Below are positions 1 to 8,249 of a stretch of DNA of 64,000 nt, piece by piece. This DNA comes from UBA10649 sp965278945 (GTDB lineage: Bacteria; Actinomycetota; Actinomycetes; S36-B12): NCBI GenBank assembly GCA_965278945.1, contig OZ257128.1, forward strand, positions 2,790,001-2,854,000. Reading direction: 5' to 3'. Below the pieces are notes generated by a model, which was not told the DNA's origin, searched no databases, and saw nothing but the letters and a program-made list of their open reading frames with translations. Each line of letters starts with the position of its first letter. Within the stretch, counting starts at the first letter, position 1. Both the position numbers and the translations under genes were made by a program.

Positions 1-1067
1 GACTCGTATACGTCGTTGTAGAACGGGATGATCCACGCGGACGGGTTGCTGGGCGACGCCACCGTGACGGTCGAGATCGACACGACGTGGGGACGGACCG
101 GGGGTCGCGGCACGATCTGCGAGACCGTGTTCGACAGGGCATTGGCCACGAAGAGATTGCCCGCCGCGTCCGAGGTGATACCGACGGGTCGACGACCGGC
201 CTTGGCGACAACCCGAGACTGGCCATCTGTCGTGAGCTGCGAGACAGAGTCCGAGCCGTCGTTGGTGACGTAGACGTTGCCGTACGGGTCGAGGGTGATG
301 CCGATCGGCCGCCGGCCGGTCGTGCCGATGATGCTCGAGGCCCCGCTTGACGTGATCCTCGAGACGTTAGCGGAGTTCCAGTTGGCCGTGAAGATGCTTC
401 CTGAGGCATCGATCGCGATCGCCTGCGGCCAGCCTCCAGTGGTGCCGAACACCGACGAGGTGCCTGCGGGGGTGATCTTCGTGACCGTGTCAGAGCCCTC
501 GTTGGCGGTGTAGACGTTGCCCGCCGCGTCCAGTGTCAGACCGAGTGGGTGCGTGCCCGTCGCGGCGAGAGTGGTCGATACGCCAGCGGCCGTGATCTTC
601 GAGACGGTGCTGTCGAGGTAGTTGGAGGTGTAGACGTTCCCTGATGCGTCGACCTTGATACCCATCGGCTTGTTACCGGTGGAGCCGAGCAGCGTGGACA
701 CGCCTGCGGGGGAAATCTTGGTGACCGTGTTGTCGCCGCTATTGGACGTATAGACGTTGCCGGCCGAGTCCAGTGCGAGTGCGGTCGGTGCCTTGCCCGT
801 GGTACCCAGGACGGACGCGTCGCCGTCCGGCGTGATCTTCGTGACGGTGTTGGCCCGCGTGTCGGCCGTGTACACGCCCCCGAACGGATCGACGACCACT
901 GCAGTCGGGCCCTTGCCAGTCTCTGCCAGAACGATGGACGCCCGCTGAATGGTGCGGGACGTCTTCGTCGCGGTGGAACGTTCGTCGGCAACGGAAGCCG
1001 GTACCTGCCCGGCGAGCACGAACACGAAAGAGGCAACAACAGGGAAGACGATCAGTTTCGTGTTCAT
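1..1067 (-). CDS. secreted NHL/Vgb-type beta-propeller protein (partial, runs off left edge)
   Basis: The first 355 residues are present and the C-terminus lies outside the window. An ATG at 1067 opens a signal peptide of about 25 residues (MNTKLIVFPVVASFVFVLAG, then a VPASVA cleavage site). Seven near-identical 40-residue units follow (residues about 51-330), each built like GxxPxGIxxDxxGNVYxxN, then xxxTVxKITxxG. Seven such blades fit a closed NHL/virginiamycin-lyase-like propeller. After the last blade the chain continues into a proline-rich stretch and an unidentified domain. It lies 51 bases downstream of two ABC ATPase genes in the same orientation, so it may be co-transcribed. Function is unknown; no catalytic residues were recognised. 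A surface binding role is inference. Confidence 0.8.
   Translation of the reverse strand, partial: MNTKLIVFPVVASFVFVLAGQVPASVADERSTATKTSRTIQRASIVLAETGKGPTAVVVDPFGGVYTADTRANTVTKITPDGDASVLGTTGKAPTALALDSAGNVYTSNSGDNTVTKISPAGVSTLLGSTGNKPMGIKVDASGNVYTSNYLDSTVSKITAAGVSTTLAATGTHPLGLTLDAAGNVYTANEGSDTVTKITPAGTSSVFGTTGGWPQAIAIDASGSIFTANWNSANVSRITSSGASSIIGTTGRRPIGITLDPYGNVYVTNDGSDSVSQLTTDGQSRVVAKAGRRPVGITSDAAGNLFVANALSNTVSQIVPRPPVRPHVVSISTVTVASPSNPSAWIIPFYNDVYE
78..917 (-). repeat. seven tandem 120-bp coding repeats (propeller blades)
   Basis: Seven in-frame units of 120 bp, each encoding one 40-residue propeller blade, start on the minus strand at 917, 797, 677, 557, 437, 317 and 197. The phase is easily seen from the recurring gtagacgtt (NVYT) near 271, 510, 630 and 750. 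Units differ by many synonymous and conservative changes, so the array is diverged rather than freshly duplicated. Confidence 0.8.
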
Positions 1068-1118
1068 GGTGGCACCGTACTCGCCCGTCCACGCAGCCTT
1101 GACGTGCACGAACCACCG

Positions 1119-1760
1119 TCACCCCTGGAGCTGGATTACTCCGTCGTGCAGGTGGTAGACGCGGTCGCACATTGACGCGAGCTGAGGATCGTTCGTCGAG
1201 AGGACAACCGTCACACCGGAGTCGGCCTCACCCCGAAGTGCAGTGATGACCAACGACGCAGTGGCTGCGTCGAGCTCGGCGGTCGGCTCGTCCGCCACGA
1301 GCAGATTGGCCCGCATGGCGAGGGCCCGGGCCACCGCCACTCGTTGCCTCTGCCCGCCTGACAGTTCCTCGGCCAGTCGGTCGTTCAGGTCTGGGAGTCC
1401 GGCCTGCGCCAAAGCAACTTCGGTGCGGCGTCGAGCCTCGTCACCTGTGACACCTCGCATGAGGAGTGGGAGTTCGACGTTCTCCTTCGCCGTCAAGACG
1501 GGAAGCAGGCCGTAGCTCTGGACGACGATTGCTGACATCTCGAACCGATTGCCGGGACTGATGGATCCCGCGTCGGGCTCGATCAGCCCGGCGATCACCC
1601 AGAGGAGTGTCGACTTGCCCGCTCCCGAGGCCCCGGTGACAGCCGTCACGACTCCGGGTTCGACCTCGAAGCCGACTCGGTTGAGGATGATTCGACCGGC
1701 CCTGCTCACGACAATGTCCTGGCCGCGCACGTGCGGACCCTTGCCTGGGCGCGCTGTCAC
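1119..1760 (-). CDS. ABC transporter ATP-binding protein (MacB/LolD type)
   Basis: A 213-residue ATPase that should power the FtsX-type permease encoded upstream. It has Walker A (TGASGAGKSTLL), the signature LSGGQRQRVAVARAL, and Walker B followed by the catalytic Glu (LLVADEPTAELD), then a late switch region (VVLSTNDPQLA, where the usual H-loop histidine is replaced by Asn). The GTG at 1760 is chosen because it overlaps the stop of the preceding ATPase gene as GTGA, implying translational coupling; the reading frame stays open further upstream but that part is arginine-rich, shadow-like sequence. The substrate cannot be told. The missing H-loop His may mean a weak or non-hydrolysing half-site if the two ATPases form a heterodimer, which is inference. 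Confidence 0.88.
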   Translation of the reverse strand: MTARPGKGPHVRGQDIVVSRAGRIILNRVGFEVEPGVVTAVTGASGAGKSTLLWVIAGLIEPDAGSISPGNRFEMSAIVVQSYGLLPVLTAKENVELPLLMRGVTGDEARRRTEVALAQAGLPDLNDRLAEELSGGQRQRVAVARALAMRANLLVADEPTAELDAATASLVITALRGEADSGVTVVLSTNDPQLASMCDRVYHLHDGVIQLQG

Positions 1761-2605
1761 GTGTGCCTCCTGCTCAGCTTGACGTGGTCTCCGTCCCTCT
1801 CGACGACGACGCGCGTCCCGGGCGGCCACTCGGCGAGTAGCTCGTCCGGGAGGTGCACGCTGCCGTCCTTGCCGACGACCGTGAACCCGCCATCGTTTCG
1901 TCCCTCGTGCCCCACGTGCCCGTATCGCATAGACACCGTGCGCCCAAGGCGCCTTCCGACCTCCTCGTCGTGAGTGACGACCACGACCGTCGTCCCGAAC
2001 CGCTCGTTGACCGCATCGAGCAGGTCGAGAACGGCGTCGCGGGCGGGCTCGTCGAGTTGGGAGGTCGGCTCGTCAGCGAGGAGCAGGCCGGGACCGTTGG
2101 CGACGGCTACGGCCAGCGCTACCCGCTGCTGCTCGCCGCCCGCGAGTGCAGCCATCGGTTGATTCGCGATGTCAGCAAGCCCGAGAGAGTCGAGGAGTGC
2201 GAGCGGCTGGAGGAGGTCACTGCGCCGGGCGCGGGACACTGAACGCTGAGCGAAGCGAACGTTGTCGGTCGGTGTCCCGTAGGGCAGAAGATTCCTAGCC
2301 GCCCCCTGAAGGACGAATCCCACGCGATCCGCCCGCATGCGCAGGAGCTGGCGTTCGGTGAGCCCGCCGATCTCGTCGTCGCCGATCCACGCCCGCCCAG
2401 CGGACAGCGGAATCAGGCCGCCGAGCATCCCGAGCAGCGTGGACTTGCCGGACCCGGACGGGCCAAGGAGTGCAACGCGCTCGCCCGAGTCGACAATGAG
2501 GTCAACCCCGCGCACGGCAACGACATCGACATCACCCGTGCGGTAGATGTGCACGAGTTCCTCGCATCGAATGGCCAGGCCCCTGCCTGCCGTGTTGCTG
2601 CTCAC
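1757..2605 (-). CDS. ABC transporter ATP-binding protein with C-terminal AbrB-like tail
   Basis: A 282-residue ABC ATPase of the LolD/MacB class: Walker A GPSGSGKSTLL, signature LAGGEQQRVALAVAV, Walker B LLLADEPTSQLD, and the H-loop histidine in VVVVTHDEEV. After the ATPase core, the last 45 or so residues (FTVVGKDGSVHLPDELLAEW onward, ending VKLSRRHT) resemble the swapped-hairpin SpoVT/AbrB fold. That tail is unusual for this family. The GTG at 2605 overlaps the permease stop codon (GTGA), so permease, this ATPase and the next ATPase are translationally chained. It probably pairs with the neighbouring ATPase to drive the permease. Confidence 0.88.
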   Translation of the reverse strand: MSSNTAGRGLAIRCEELVHIYRTGDVDVVAVRGVDLIVDSGERVALLGPSGSGKSTLLGMLGGLIPLSAGRAWIGDDEIGGLTERQLLRMRADRVGFVLQGAARNLLPYGTPTDNVRFAQRSVSRARRSDLLQPLALLDSLGLADIANQPMAALAGGEQQRVALAVAVANGPGLLLADEPTSQLDEPARDAVLDLLDAVNERFGTTVVVVTHDEEVGRRLGRTVSMRYGHVGHEGRNDGGFTVVGKDGSVHLPDELLAEWPPGTRVVVERDGDHVKLSRRHT

Positions 2606-5600
2606 TCCTGCACCGCCCGGAGCAGATCGGGCTGCGCCAGCCGCGCCGTTCGCCGAGCGCCTATCTCGGCGACGACACCCAAGAGCAGCAGGACACCGGC
2701 GACCGTCGCGAGCACGGGTAGCCATGCAGGGCCGAACCATGGCGACGGATGGTCCGCAGAGGACGACATCAAGAGGTTTGGCAGGGTGATGGCGGCGCCC
2801 AGCAGACCCGCCGCGGCGCCGAGAGCCGTTCCGATGAATGCCAGAGCGAGTTGCTCGAGCCGTCCCGAGCGCACGAGGACGCGTTGGTCGGCGCCGAGCG
2901 AGCGCAATGCCGCGAGTTCGTAGGCTCGTCGCCGTGCGCTGATGTACGTGCCTGCGAGCACCGTCCCCGCCGCGATCATGAGCGCGACAAGGGCGGCGAC
3001 GAGGAACAGTCGCAACGCTAGCGCCGCACTGCCACGGCCGAGTTCGCTCAGCCGCTCGTCAACGGAGTCGACGGCGATCACCTCGATTCCGCCGGCCTCG
3101 AGGGCCGCCCGGATCGATGACGGGGCATCGGCAGCCAACCAGATCTGGTAGTCCAGGAGAGTCGGCTGGCTACCCATCACCGCGAGGGAGAATGGGAGGT
3201 CTGCCAGCGCGCCCACCCGAAGCTTGCGCGGGATCACTCCCGATCCGAGGAACTGCGCGGGGACGGCGCGGCCGTCGAGGCCGATGACCTTCTCGCCCGT
3301 ATCCGGCCCTCCGCTCGCAACGAACTCACTGCCGACGTAGGCGGGAAGTTCCGTGGGGTGGTCAGCGACCTCGATGGCTGCACTCTCGCCGTCGAGATCG
3401 AAGGTCGTCACCAGAAGGCCTGGCTCCTCGACGGAGACGTCGGCAACCGGTGCGATGCGAACGAGGAGTGACGTGGCACCACTTCGCCAACCGGCGGAGC
3501 CATCCGACGTCAGGTCAATTGCGCCGCTGGGATCCTCCGCGGCTGAGATCGTCACAGTGCCCGCCGCCGTCTGATTGAGCGGCGACGGGGTGAACGTGAA
3601 GGCCTCGAGGGTGCACGGAACGTCGACACACATGGGCAGGGCTGCACCGAGCGTGGAGGTCCCCTGACGTAGTTCGCCGAGTTCGGCCATGTGGAGGAAC
3701 CCGCCCGCATCTCGCACCGCTGCTGCGAGAACCATCGCGCCAGACCCCTCCGCCTGCGCGTAGTCCACGTCGATCGACAGGTCCCCGTGAATCGCGATTG
3801 GCGAAGCCACCTGCTCAGGGTGGAGAAGCGCCCCGATCTCCTCGCGCGAACCGCCACTCCACGCGGGATCCCATGCCGAGACAGCGCCGAGCCGGGAGGT
3901 ATCGACCGCAATGAGGCCGCCGCTGGATCCGGCCGTGCTGGCGACGGCGGCGAGGGCTTGGGTACCGCTGGGGTCTGCTTCGCGCACGGCCGTCAGCAGA
4001 GCGCCGGCTGAGTCCGTACGCACATGGAGTACCTGCCAGCCTCCGACTTCGGCTCGGGCGACAACGTCGCGGTTCACCGAGGCCACTGCCCAGCCGTCCA
4101 CGGCGAACACCGTCAAGCCCACGGCAAGCGAGAGCAGGATGATCGTGCGAAGTCCGCCTTGGCGACGGGCGATATTGGACGCTGCCAAGAAGCCGGCGAC
4201 ACGGCGCGACCCACGCGTTCGCGATACCGCCAGGCGAGCAAGTCGCGGAACCACGCGTACCGCCAGCAGGCCCATCGTCAGCGCGATGAGGGAGGGGGTC
4301 AGCAGAGCGAGGACGTCCGAGTCCCCGCGGCGCAGTTGGTAGATGCCCGCTGCCAAGAGTGCGAGTACGAACGCGTCGACGGCGACGGACCGCGCAAGTC
4401 GCGCCCTCCGGCCGCTCGTGCGACGCAATTGGTCGATGACCGGGGCGGTGAGAATGCGACGGGACGCGAGCATTGCGGCAACGACGCCGCCGAGGAAGCC
4501 CACGGCAAGTGCGACTAACGCGGATGCGGTGATACCTGTGTCGGTGTCGACGGCCATGGCGTTGCCGGTGATGAACACGTTGATGGCGTACGCGACGGCG
4601 AGCCCGATCGGCATCGCGGCGAGCAGTAGCAGGATCGGCTCGGCGAGGCCGAACATGAATACCGAACGAGTGCCCATGCCGCGCAGCTTTGCGAGCGCCA
4701 CCTCCCCCGATCTCTCCTCACTCGTGGCGGAGACCAGGAGGAACAGGGCGAACCAGGCGAGCAGCACGAGTGCTGCGGTCACGGCGAACGATGCCGATGA
4801 GACGTCGGCCAAGTCGGAATCAAGCGCATCGAGGACCTTCGGCAACTCGCTGGATGCCAACGTCTGGGGCACGGAGCTGGCCGAGACCGAGGTGAACGCA
4901 ACCGCGGCCTCCACTGCCTGCCGCATGTCAGGGACCACGGACATGTGAACGGTCGTCGCGTCGAGCGCCCTGAAGCTCGACGCCGCGATGTCGCCGCTGA
5001 CGTTGAGTAGCAACTCCTCGTCCACGACGATCTCGTCGAGCCGGTCAGGGCCATCGGGTGCCTTCGAGGGCAGGAACTGCGCGGGCGAGTTCGGGCCCCA
5101 CACCTTCGGGTCCGCCGTCGCTGCGTCGTAGGTGCCGACCACCTCTACTTGATCCGTGGCGATGTCGGCGCTGATCCCGAGCCGCAGAGTCTCGCCCAGC
5201 GCGATATCGAACTGATCGGCCATCCGAGCGGAGATCATCGCCTCGCCCAGACCGGAGGGGCATTCGCCGGATGTGAGTTCGACAGCCGCGCACTGTCCGC
5301 GATGCCAGCCGACCATTCCAATGCCGATCGGGCTATCTCGGACCCGGGGAGCTCCGCTGGCGACGGTCAGCGCGAGCGTCTCTGGCTCGTACCACGGATC
5401 CAGAGAGGGATCAGTTGCCCGCTCCGCAACCGCGTCACGCAGCTCGCCGGGAGTGAACTGCGTCTGTCCAGCACGCTGCGCGCGAACGAGCACACCCGTC
5501 AGAACAGGATCCGCCTCCGCCACGCCCTCGCGAACCAGCGAGTCAGCGGCACTGCTCGAATACAGCGGGCCGATGACAGCTCCGGCCATCGCGACGACGG

Positions 5601-5676
5601 CGACCAGTGCCACCGCGACCGAGCTGACCCAGCGCCATCGGAGCCCACGCACGACAAGGCCGAGGAAGGTCAGCAC
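2602..5676 (-). CDS. FtsX-like ABC permease, large (1024 aa)
   Basis: A large integral membrane protein with a single N-terminal transmembrane helix (around residues 15-37), a long extracytoplasmic part, a first FtsX-type membrane block (about 295-480), a second large extracytoplasmic domain (about 520-850), and a terminal FtsX block with the typical motif ISARRRAYELAALRSLGA. This is the MacB/LolC/E-like arrangement with duplicated FtsX domains that moves lipids, peptides or lipoproteins or transmits mechanical force. The GTG start at 5676 is supported by a good ribosome site, GAGGTGAT. It leads an operon with two ATPases, each coupled by GTGA overlaps. The substrate is unknown. Confidence 0.88.
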   Translation of the reverse strand: MLTFLGLVVRGLRWRWVSSVAVALVAVVAMAGAVIGPLYSSSAADSLVREGVAEADPVLTGVLVRAQRAGQTQFTPGELRDAVAERATDPSLDPWYEPETLALTVASGAPRVRDSPIGIGMVGWHRGQCAAVELTSGECPSGLGEAMISARMADQFDIALGETLRLGISADIATDQVEVVGTYDAATADPKVWGPNSPAQFLPSKAPDGPDRLDEIVVDEELLLNVSGDIAASSFRALDATTVHMSVVPDMRQAVEAAVAFTSVSASSVPQTLASSELPKVLDALDSDLADVSSASFAVTAALVLLAWFALFLLVSATSEERSGEVALAKLRGMGTRSVFMFGLAEPILLLLAAMPIGLAVAYAINVFITGNAMAVDTDTGITASALVALAVGFLGGVVAAMLASRRILTAPVIDQLRRTSGRRARLARSVAVDAFVLALLAAGIYQLRRGDSDVLALLTPSLIALTMGLLAVRVVPRLARLAVSRTRGSRRVAGFLAASNIARRQGGLRTIILLSLAVGLTVFAVDGWAVASVNRDVVARAEVGGWQVLHVRTDSAGALLTAVREADPSGTQALAAVASTAGSSGGLIAVDTSRLGAVSAWDPAWSGGSREEIGALLHPEQVASPIAIHGDLSIDVDYAQAEGSGAMVLAAAVRDAGGFLHMAELGELRQGTSTLGAALPMCVDVPCTLEAFTFTPSPLNQTAAGTVTISAAEDPSGAIDLTSDGSAGWRSGATSLLVRIAPVADVSVEEPGLLVTTFDLDGESAAIEVADHPTELPAYVGSEFVASGGPDTGEKVIGLDGRAVPAQFLGSGVIPRKLRVGALADLPFSLAVMGSQPTLLDYQIWLAADAPSSIRAALEAGGIEVIAVDSVDERLSELGRGSAALALRLFLVAALVALMIAAGTVLAGTYISARRRAYELAALRSLGADQRVLVRSGRLEQLALAFIGTALGAAAGLLGAAITLPNLLMSSSADHPSPWFGPAWLPVLATVAGVLLLLGVVAEIGARRTARLAQPDLLRAVQE

Positions 5677-5740
5677 GAGATCACCTCGAGGCCGTGATCG
5701 GCGGCGGACGCGTGGCTCACCACCGCACCCTAGGCGCTAG

Positions 5741-6403
5741 TTACGGCCGTGATGGCTCCACCATGCTCTTGGCGCAGCCCTCGAGTCCGGCAGTGATCGC
5801 CTTCTTCTCCGCCGCATCGACGGCCAGGCCCCAGCGGTACTTCACGCCTACCCACTGACGCAGGTACTTGCACCAGTACGTCTTCGCTGGTGGCAGCCAT
5901 TCGGCGGGATCCCGGTCGCTCTTTGACCGGTTCGACGACGCGGTGACGGCGATTAGCGCGGGACGGTAGGCGAGGTCGTTGGCAAAGTCCTCGCGACGCT
6001 GTTCGGTCCAGGTCGCCGCACCGGATCCCCACGCCTCAGCGAGCGGGATCATGTGGTCGATGTCGAACCCCGACGACACCGTGGTCGCCTTCCCGTCATA
6101 CCTGCTGAACCATCGCCCGCCAACCACGGTGCAGTCGTCACGTTCACCAGCGACAGACTGGCGGATCAGCACCCATTCCCGGGTGGAGCAGCCGTCGGTG
6201 GTGATCCAGTGACGGAACAGGTCCCGGTCGTAGCCGTCGTTGGCCTCGGGCACGACGGGCAGGGAGTCCAGCAGCGCGGCAACGGTCGTCCGCTCTCGCT
6301 GCTCGGCGCGCGCAGGGCTGCCGGCAGCACCTGCCATGAGGATGGCGGCACTCACGAGCGCAACGCAGGCCCATCGTCGACGTCGTCTCGCCTGCACCTG
6401 CAC
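5741..6403 (-). CDS. secreted HNH endonuclease family protein (DUF1524 type)
   Basis: A 220-residue exported nuclease-like protein. The N-terminus is arginine-rich followed by a hydrophobic helix and an AxA-type cleavage site (residues about 1-33), so it is probably secreted. The betabeta-alpha metal core shows as DIDHMIPLAEAW (His at about 117) and SNRSKSDRDPAEW (Asn about 158), followed by a WCKYLRQWVGVK region, all hallmarks of the DUF1524/HNH group seen in many actinobacteria. Two cysteine pairs could form disulfides outside the cell. The GTG start at 6403 has no strong ribosome site. Likely role: extracellular DNA degradation or nutrient scavenging (inference from the family). Confidence 0.87.
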   Translation of the reverse strand: MQVQARRRRRWACVALVSAAILMAGAAGSPARAEQRERTTVAALLDSLPVVPEANDGYDRDLFRHWITTDGCSTREWVLIRQSVAGERDDCTVVGGRWFSRYDGKATTVSSGFDIDHMIPLAEAWGSGAATWTEQRREDFANDLAYRPALIAVTASSNRSKSDRDPAEWLPPAKTYWCKYLRQWVGVKYRWGLAVDAAEKKAITAGLEGCAKSMVEPSRP

Positions 6404-6585
6404 CCGCTCGTTGTCATGGGGTCTGCGTCCGAGGTCGCCACGCTACGGGCGCAGGTGCCAGCAACTCGGCTGCAAACGCCCTAGACGGCCGTGGATTCTC
6501 CGCAGCCTCGAGCGTTCGCCCACGGTTCGCCTTCCTGACGCCTGACCGACCGCCACCCGTCGCCGACCGCTGCGAGAGTGGCAAC

Positions 6586-7098
6586 GTGTCCTGGACAGAG
6601 GAACTGATGGCCGACTGGAACTTCGAGCCGGCCGGGCTGCGCAGCGGGCAGCGGCATATCGCCCTCGTCGGTCACGACAACATGAAGGCCGAGCTCGGAG
6701 AGTGGGCCCTCCACAATCGCGACGTGCTCGCCAAACACCGCATCTACGCCACCGGGACGACCGGGCGCCTGCTTCGCGACAAGCTGTCGATCCCGGTTCA
6801 CCGATTTCTGAGCGGCCCGCTCGGTGGTGATCAGCAGATCGGTGCGGGCATCGCGCAGGGCGCGATCGACGCGCTGATCTTCTTCTGGGATCCGCTCGAG
6901 CCGCAGCCGCACGACCCCGACGTCAAGGCGCTGCTGCGGATCGCCACGCTGTGGAACATCGCCGTAGCGAGCAACCGCACGACCGCCGACATGATCATCA
7001 CCTCTCCGCTGTTCAGCGGTGACTACGTGCCGCACCTGCCCGTCTTCCAGCGCGAGTCCGCCGAGTTCCATGTGAACCTGACAGCGAGCGGGAGGTAG
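6586..7098 (+). CDS. mgsA: methylglyoxal synthase
   Basis: Converts dihydroxyacetone phosphate to methylglyoxal and phosphate, a glycolytic bypass. The 170-residue protein has the family signature in order: HIALVGHDNMK, ATGTTGRLL (phosphate loop), SGPLGGDQQIG with the catalytic Asp, and DALIFFWDPLEPQPHDPDVK followed by IAVASNRTTAD. Length matches the family (about 150) with a short N-terminal extension; the GTG at 6586 is used, but the ATG at 6607 (MADWNFEP) is also possible. An uncharacterised gene starts four bases after its stop, suggesting a two-gene transcript. Confidence 0.93.
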   Translation: MSWTEELMADWNFEPAGLRSGQRHIALVGHDNMKAELGEWALHNRDVLAKHRIYATGTTGRLLRDKLSIPVHRFLSGPLGGDQQIGAGIAQGAIDALIFFWDPLEPQPHDPDVKALLRIATLWNIAVASNRTTADMIITSPLFSGDYVPHLPVFQRESAEFHVNLTASGR

Positions 7099-7102
7099 TC
7101 GG

Positions 7103-7540
7103 ATGCCACTCGCCTCGTCAGCCGGTCCGCACTTCCGCAATCGAGCCGGCCTGTGTGTTCCGTCGATGACGACGCACTGGTCCGCCGTCGAGGACTTCGA
7201 ACCTGGCTTCAGCGTCGATGCCTGGGCCGAGCGAACGATCTCTCCCGGCGAGGTCGCCGAGCTGCAGGCGGCCGCGACGCTCCTCGCGATTCCGCTCCTG
7301 ATGACGGCGCCCATGCACGTCGAAGGCCACTCGATCGTCGGCACGAGCGGCCTTCGGGTCTGGGTGACCGCCGCATCGGGCGGACGTTTCGACTCCGCCG
7401 CGGCGGCGATGGCCGAGAGCAGCCTTGCCGACATGTGGCACGCGCTTCATCTGGCCGCGCGCCCAGAAGGCGCGCATCTGCGCTCGGCGGACCAGTTGCT
7501 TTGCTTCGCCCGAATTCGCCGCGCGATGTTCGAGAGCTAG
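7103..7540 (+). CDS. hypothetical protein, co-directional with mgsA
   Basis: A 145-residue predicted soluble protein of no recognised family. Third codon positions are strongly G/C, as in neighbouring real genes. It starts four bases after the mgsA stop. A mixed alpha/beta composition with the stretch LQAAATLLAIPLLMTAPMHV and a C-terminal helix is visible; there are no transmembrane segments or clear catalytic motifs. Its stop codon overlaps the stop of the convergent gene. An alternative internal start is the ATG at 7166 (MTTHWSAVEDFEPG), which lies nearer the clearly protein-like part. Confidence 0.6.
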   Translation: MPLASSAGPHFRNRAGLCVPSMTTHWSAVEDFEPGFSVDAWAERTISPGEVAELQAAATLLAIPLLMTAPMHVEGHSIVGTSGLRVWVTAASGGRFDSAAAAMAESSLADMWHALHLAARPEGAHLRSADQLLCFARIRRAMFES

Positions 7541-7824
7541 GCGATGGCCTCGCGCCCGTAGGTGACGCGAAGGAGCCGCGGTGCTGACGGGGCGATCCGG
7601 ACCTCGCTCAAAGTGCGTGGGCCGGACTTGGCCTTCGCACGAATCTCGTAGGCGATATCGATCCACGCGGTGACGCGGTGCGCCGCGTCGACGTCGGGAT
7701 GCTCGGACTCCCACACCGTGATGGAGGCGAGCAACTCCGCTCGTTCGGGCTCGGTCATGACCTGCTCGAACATGTGCTCGACGAGGGTCGCCAGGTCGGC
7801 GGAACCGTGAGTTCGTTTGGGCAC
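7537..7824 (-). CDS. hypothetical small protein (95 aa)
   Basis: A small predicted cytoplasmic protein (VPKRTHGSADLATLVEHMFE...), largely helical with a basic patch (EIRAKAKSGPRT) and ending LLRVTYGREAIA. No family recognised. The GTG at 7824 is chosen because residues upstream of it are unlikely; an in-frame start at 7860 also exists. It ends overlapping the stop codon of the convergent gene (shared ctag). Codon bias is typical of the window. Confidence 0.6.
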   Translation of the reverse strand: MPKRTHGSADLATLVEHMFEQVMTEPERAELLASITVWESEHPDVDAAHRVTAWIDIAYEIRAKAKSGPRTLSEVRIAPSAPRLLRVTYGREAIA

Positions 7825-7838
7825 GCAACAATCCTTGC

Positions 7839-8081
7839 CTACGAAGCCACCCGCCCGCAAGCGCCCGCCCCTTCTTTCCCGTCCAGCCCCCTCCCGATTT
7901 GAACCGCCTTCCGGGTCAAATCGGGCTTTTCGGTGGCCAAACCGCCCCCAGACCCGGATTTGGCCCGCCCGAAGGCGGGTGGATGGGACCTGTCGGCATT
8001 CTCATCCTCAAGCGGAAACGCGAGCGCGATTGCCGCGGCGCCGAGGCCGATCGCCGAGGCGAAGGCCAGGAGCGCGATCAT
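7839..8081 (-). CDS. possible small membrane peptide reading into a repeat (doubtful)
   Basis: An 80-codon frame opens with a convincing hydrophobic helix (MIALLAFASAIGLGAAAIAL), then runs through the stem-loop repeat, which encodes low-complexity sequence (residues about 35-70). Its ATG overlaps the TGA of a preceding 18-codon frame (start 8135, MHPTAFAQAIPVVIVVQA) as ATGA. The overlap and the hydrophobic start are suggestive, but there is no strong ribosome site and the C-terminal half is repeat DNA. It may be a small membrane protein gene whose 3' end was overwritten by the repeat, or chance. Confidence 0.25.
   Translation of the reverse strand: MIALLAFASAIGLGAAAIALAFPLEDENADRSHPPAFGRAKSGSGGGLATEKPDLTRKAVQIGRGLDGKEGAGACGRVAS
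7893..7979 (+). repeat. stem-loop element, copy A
   Basis: A perfect 10-bp stem CCCGATTTGA / TCAAATCGGG (7893-7902 with 7916-7925) encloses a 13-base loop ACCGCCTTCCGGG. It is followed by a second short hairpin CCCGCC-CGAA-GGCGGG (7964-7979). The same two-hairpin design and almost the same loop occur inverted at 8250-8301. It is probably a dispersed REP-like palindromic repeat; other copies would lie outside the window. Confidence 0.6.
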
Positions 8082-8249
8082 GCCTGGACCACGATCACGA
8101 CGGGGATGGCCTGGGCGAATGCCGTCGGGTGCATACCGAGATCGTCTCCGGCCCGGCTACTCCCGTCGACACTCAATCGCCGAACAACCCATGACGTTTC
8201 GACGACCGGCGGTGGAACTACGAGGGCGGCTCAAATCCGCGGATTCCCC

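Noticed and set aside
78..917. Regular 120-bp spacing, possible CRISPR-like array
   Set aside because: Units are continuous coding sequence for propeller blades, with no short identical repeats separated by unique spacers.
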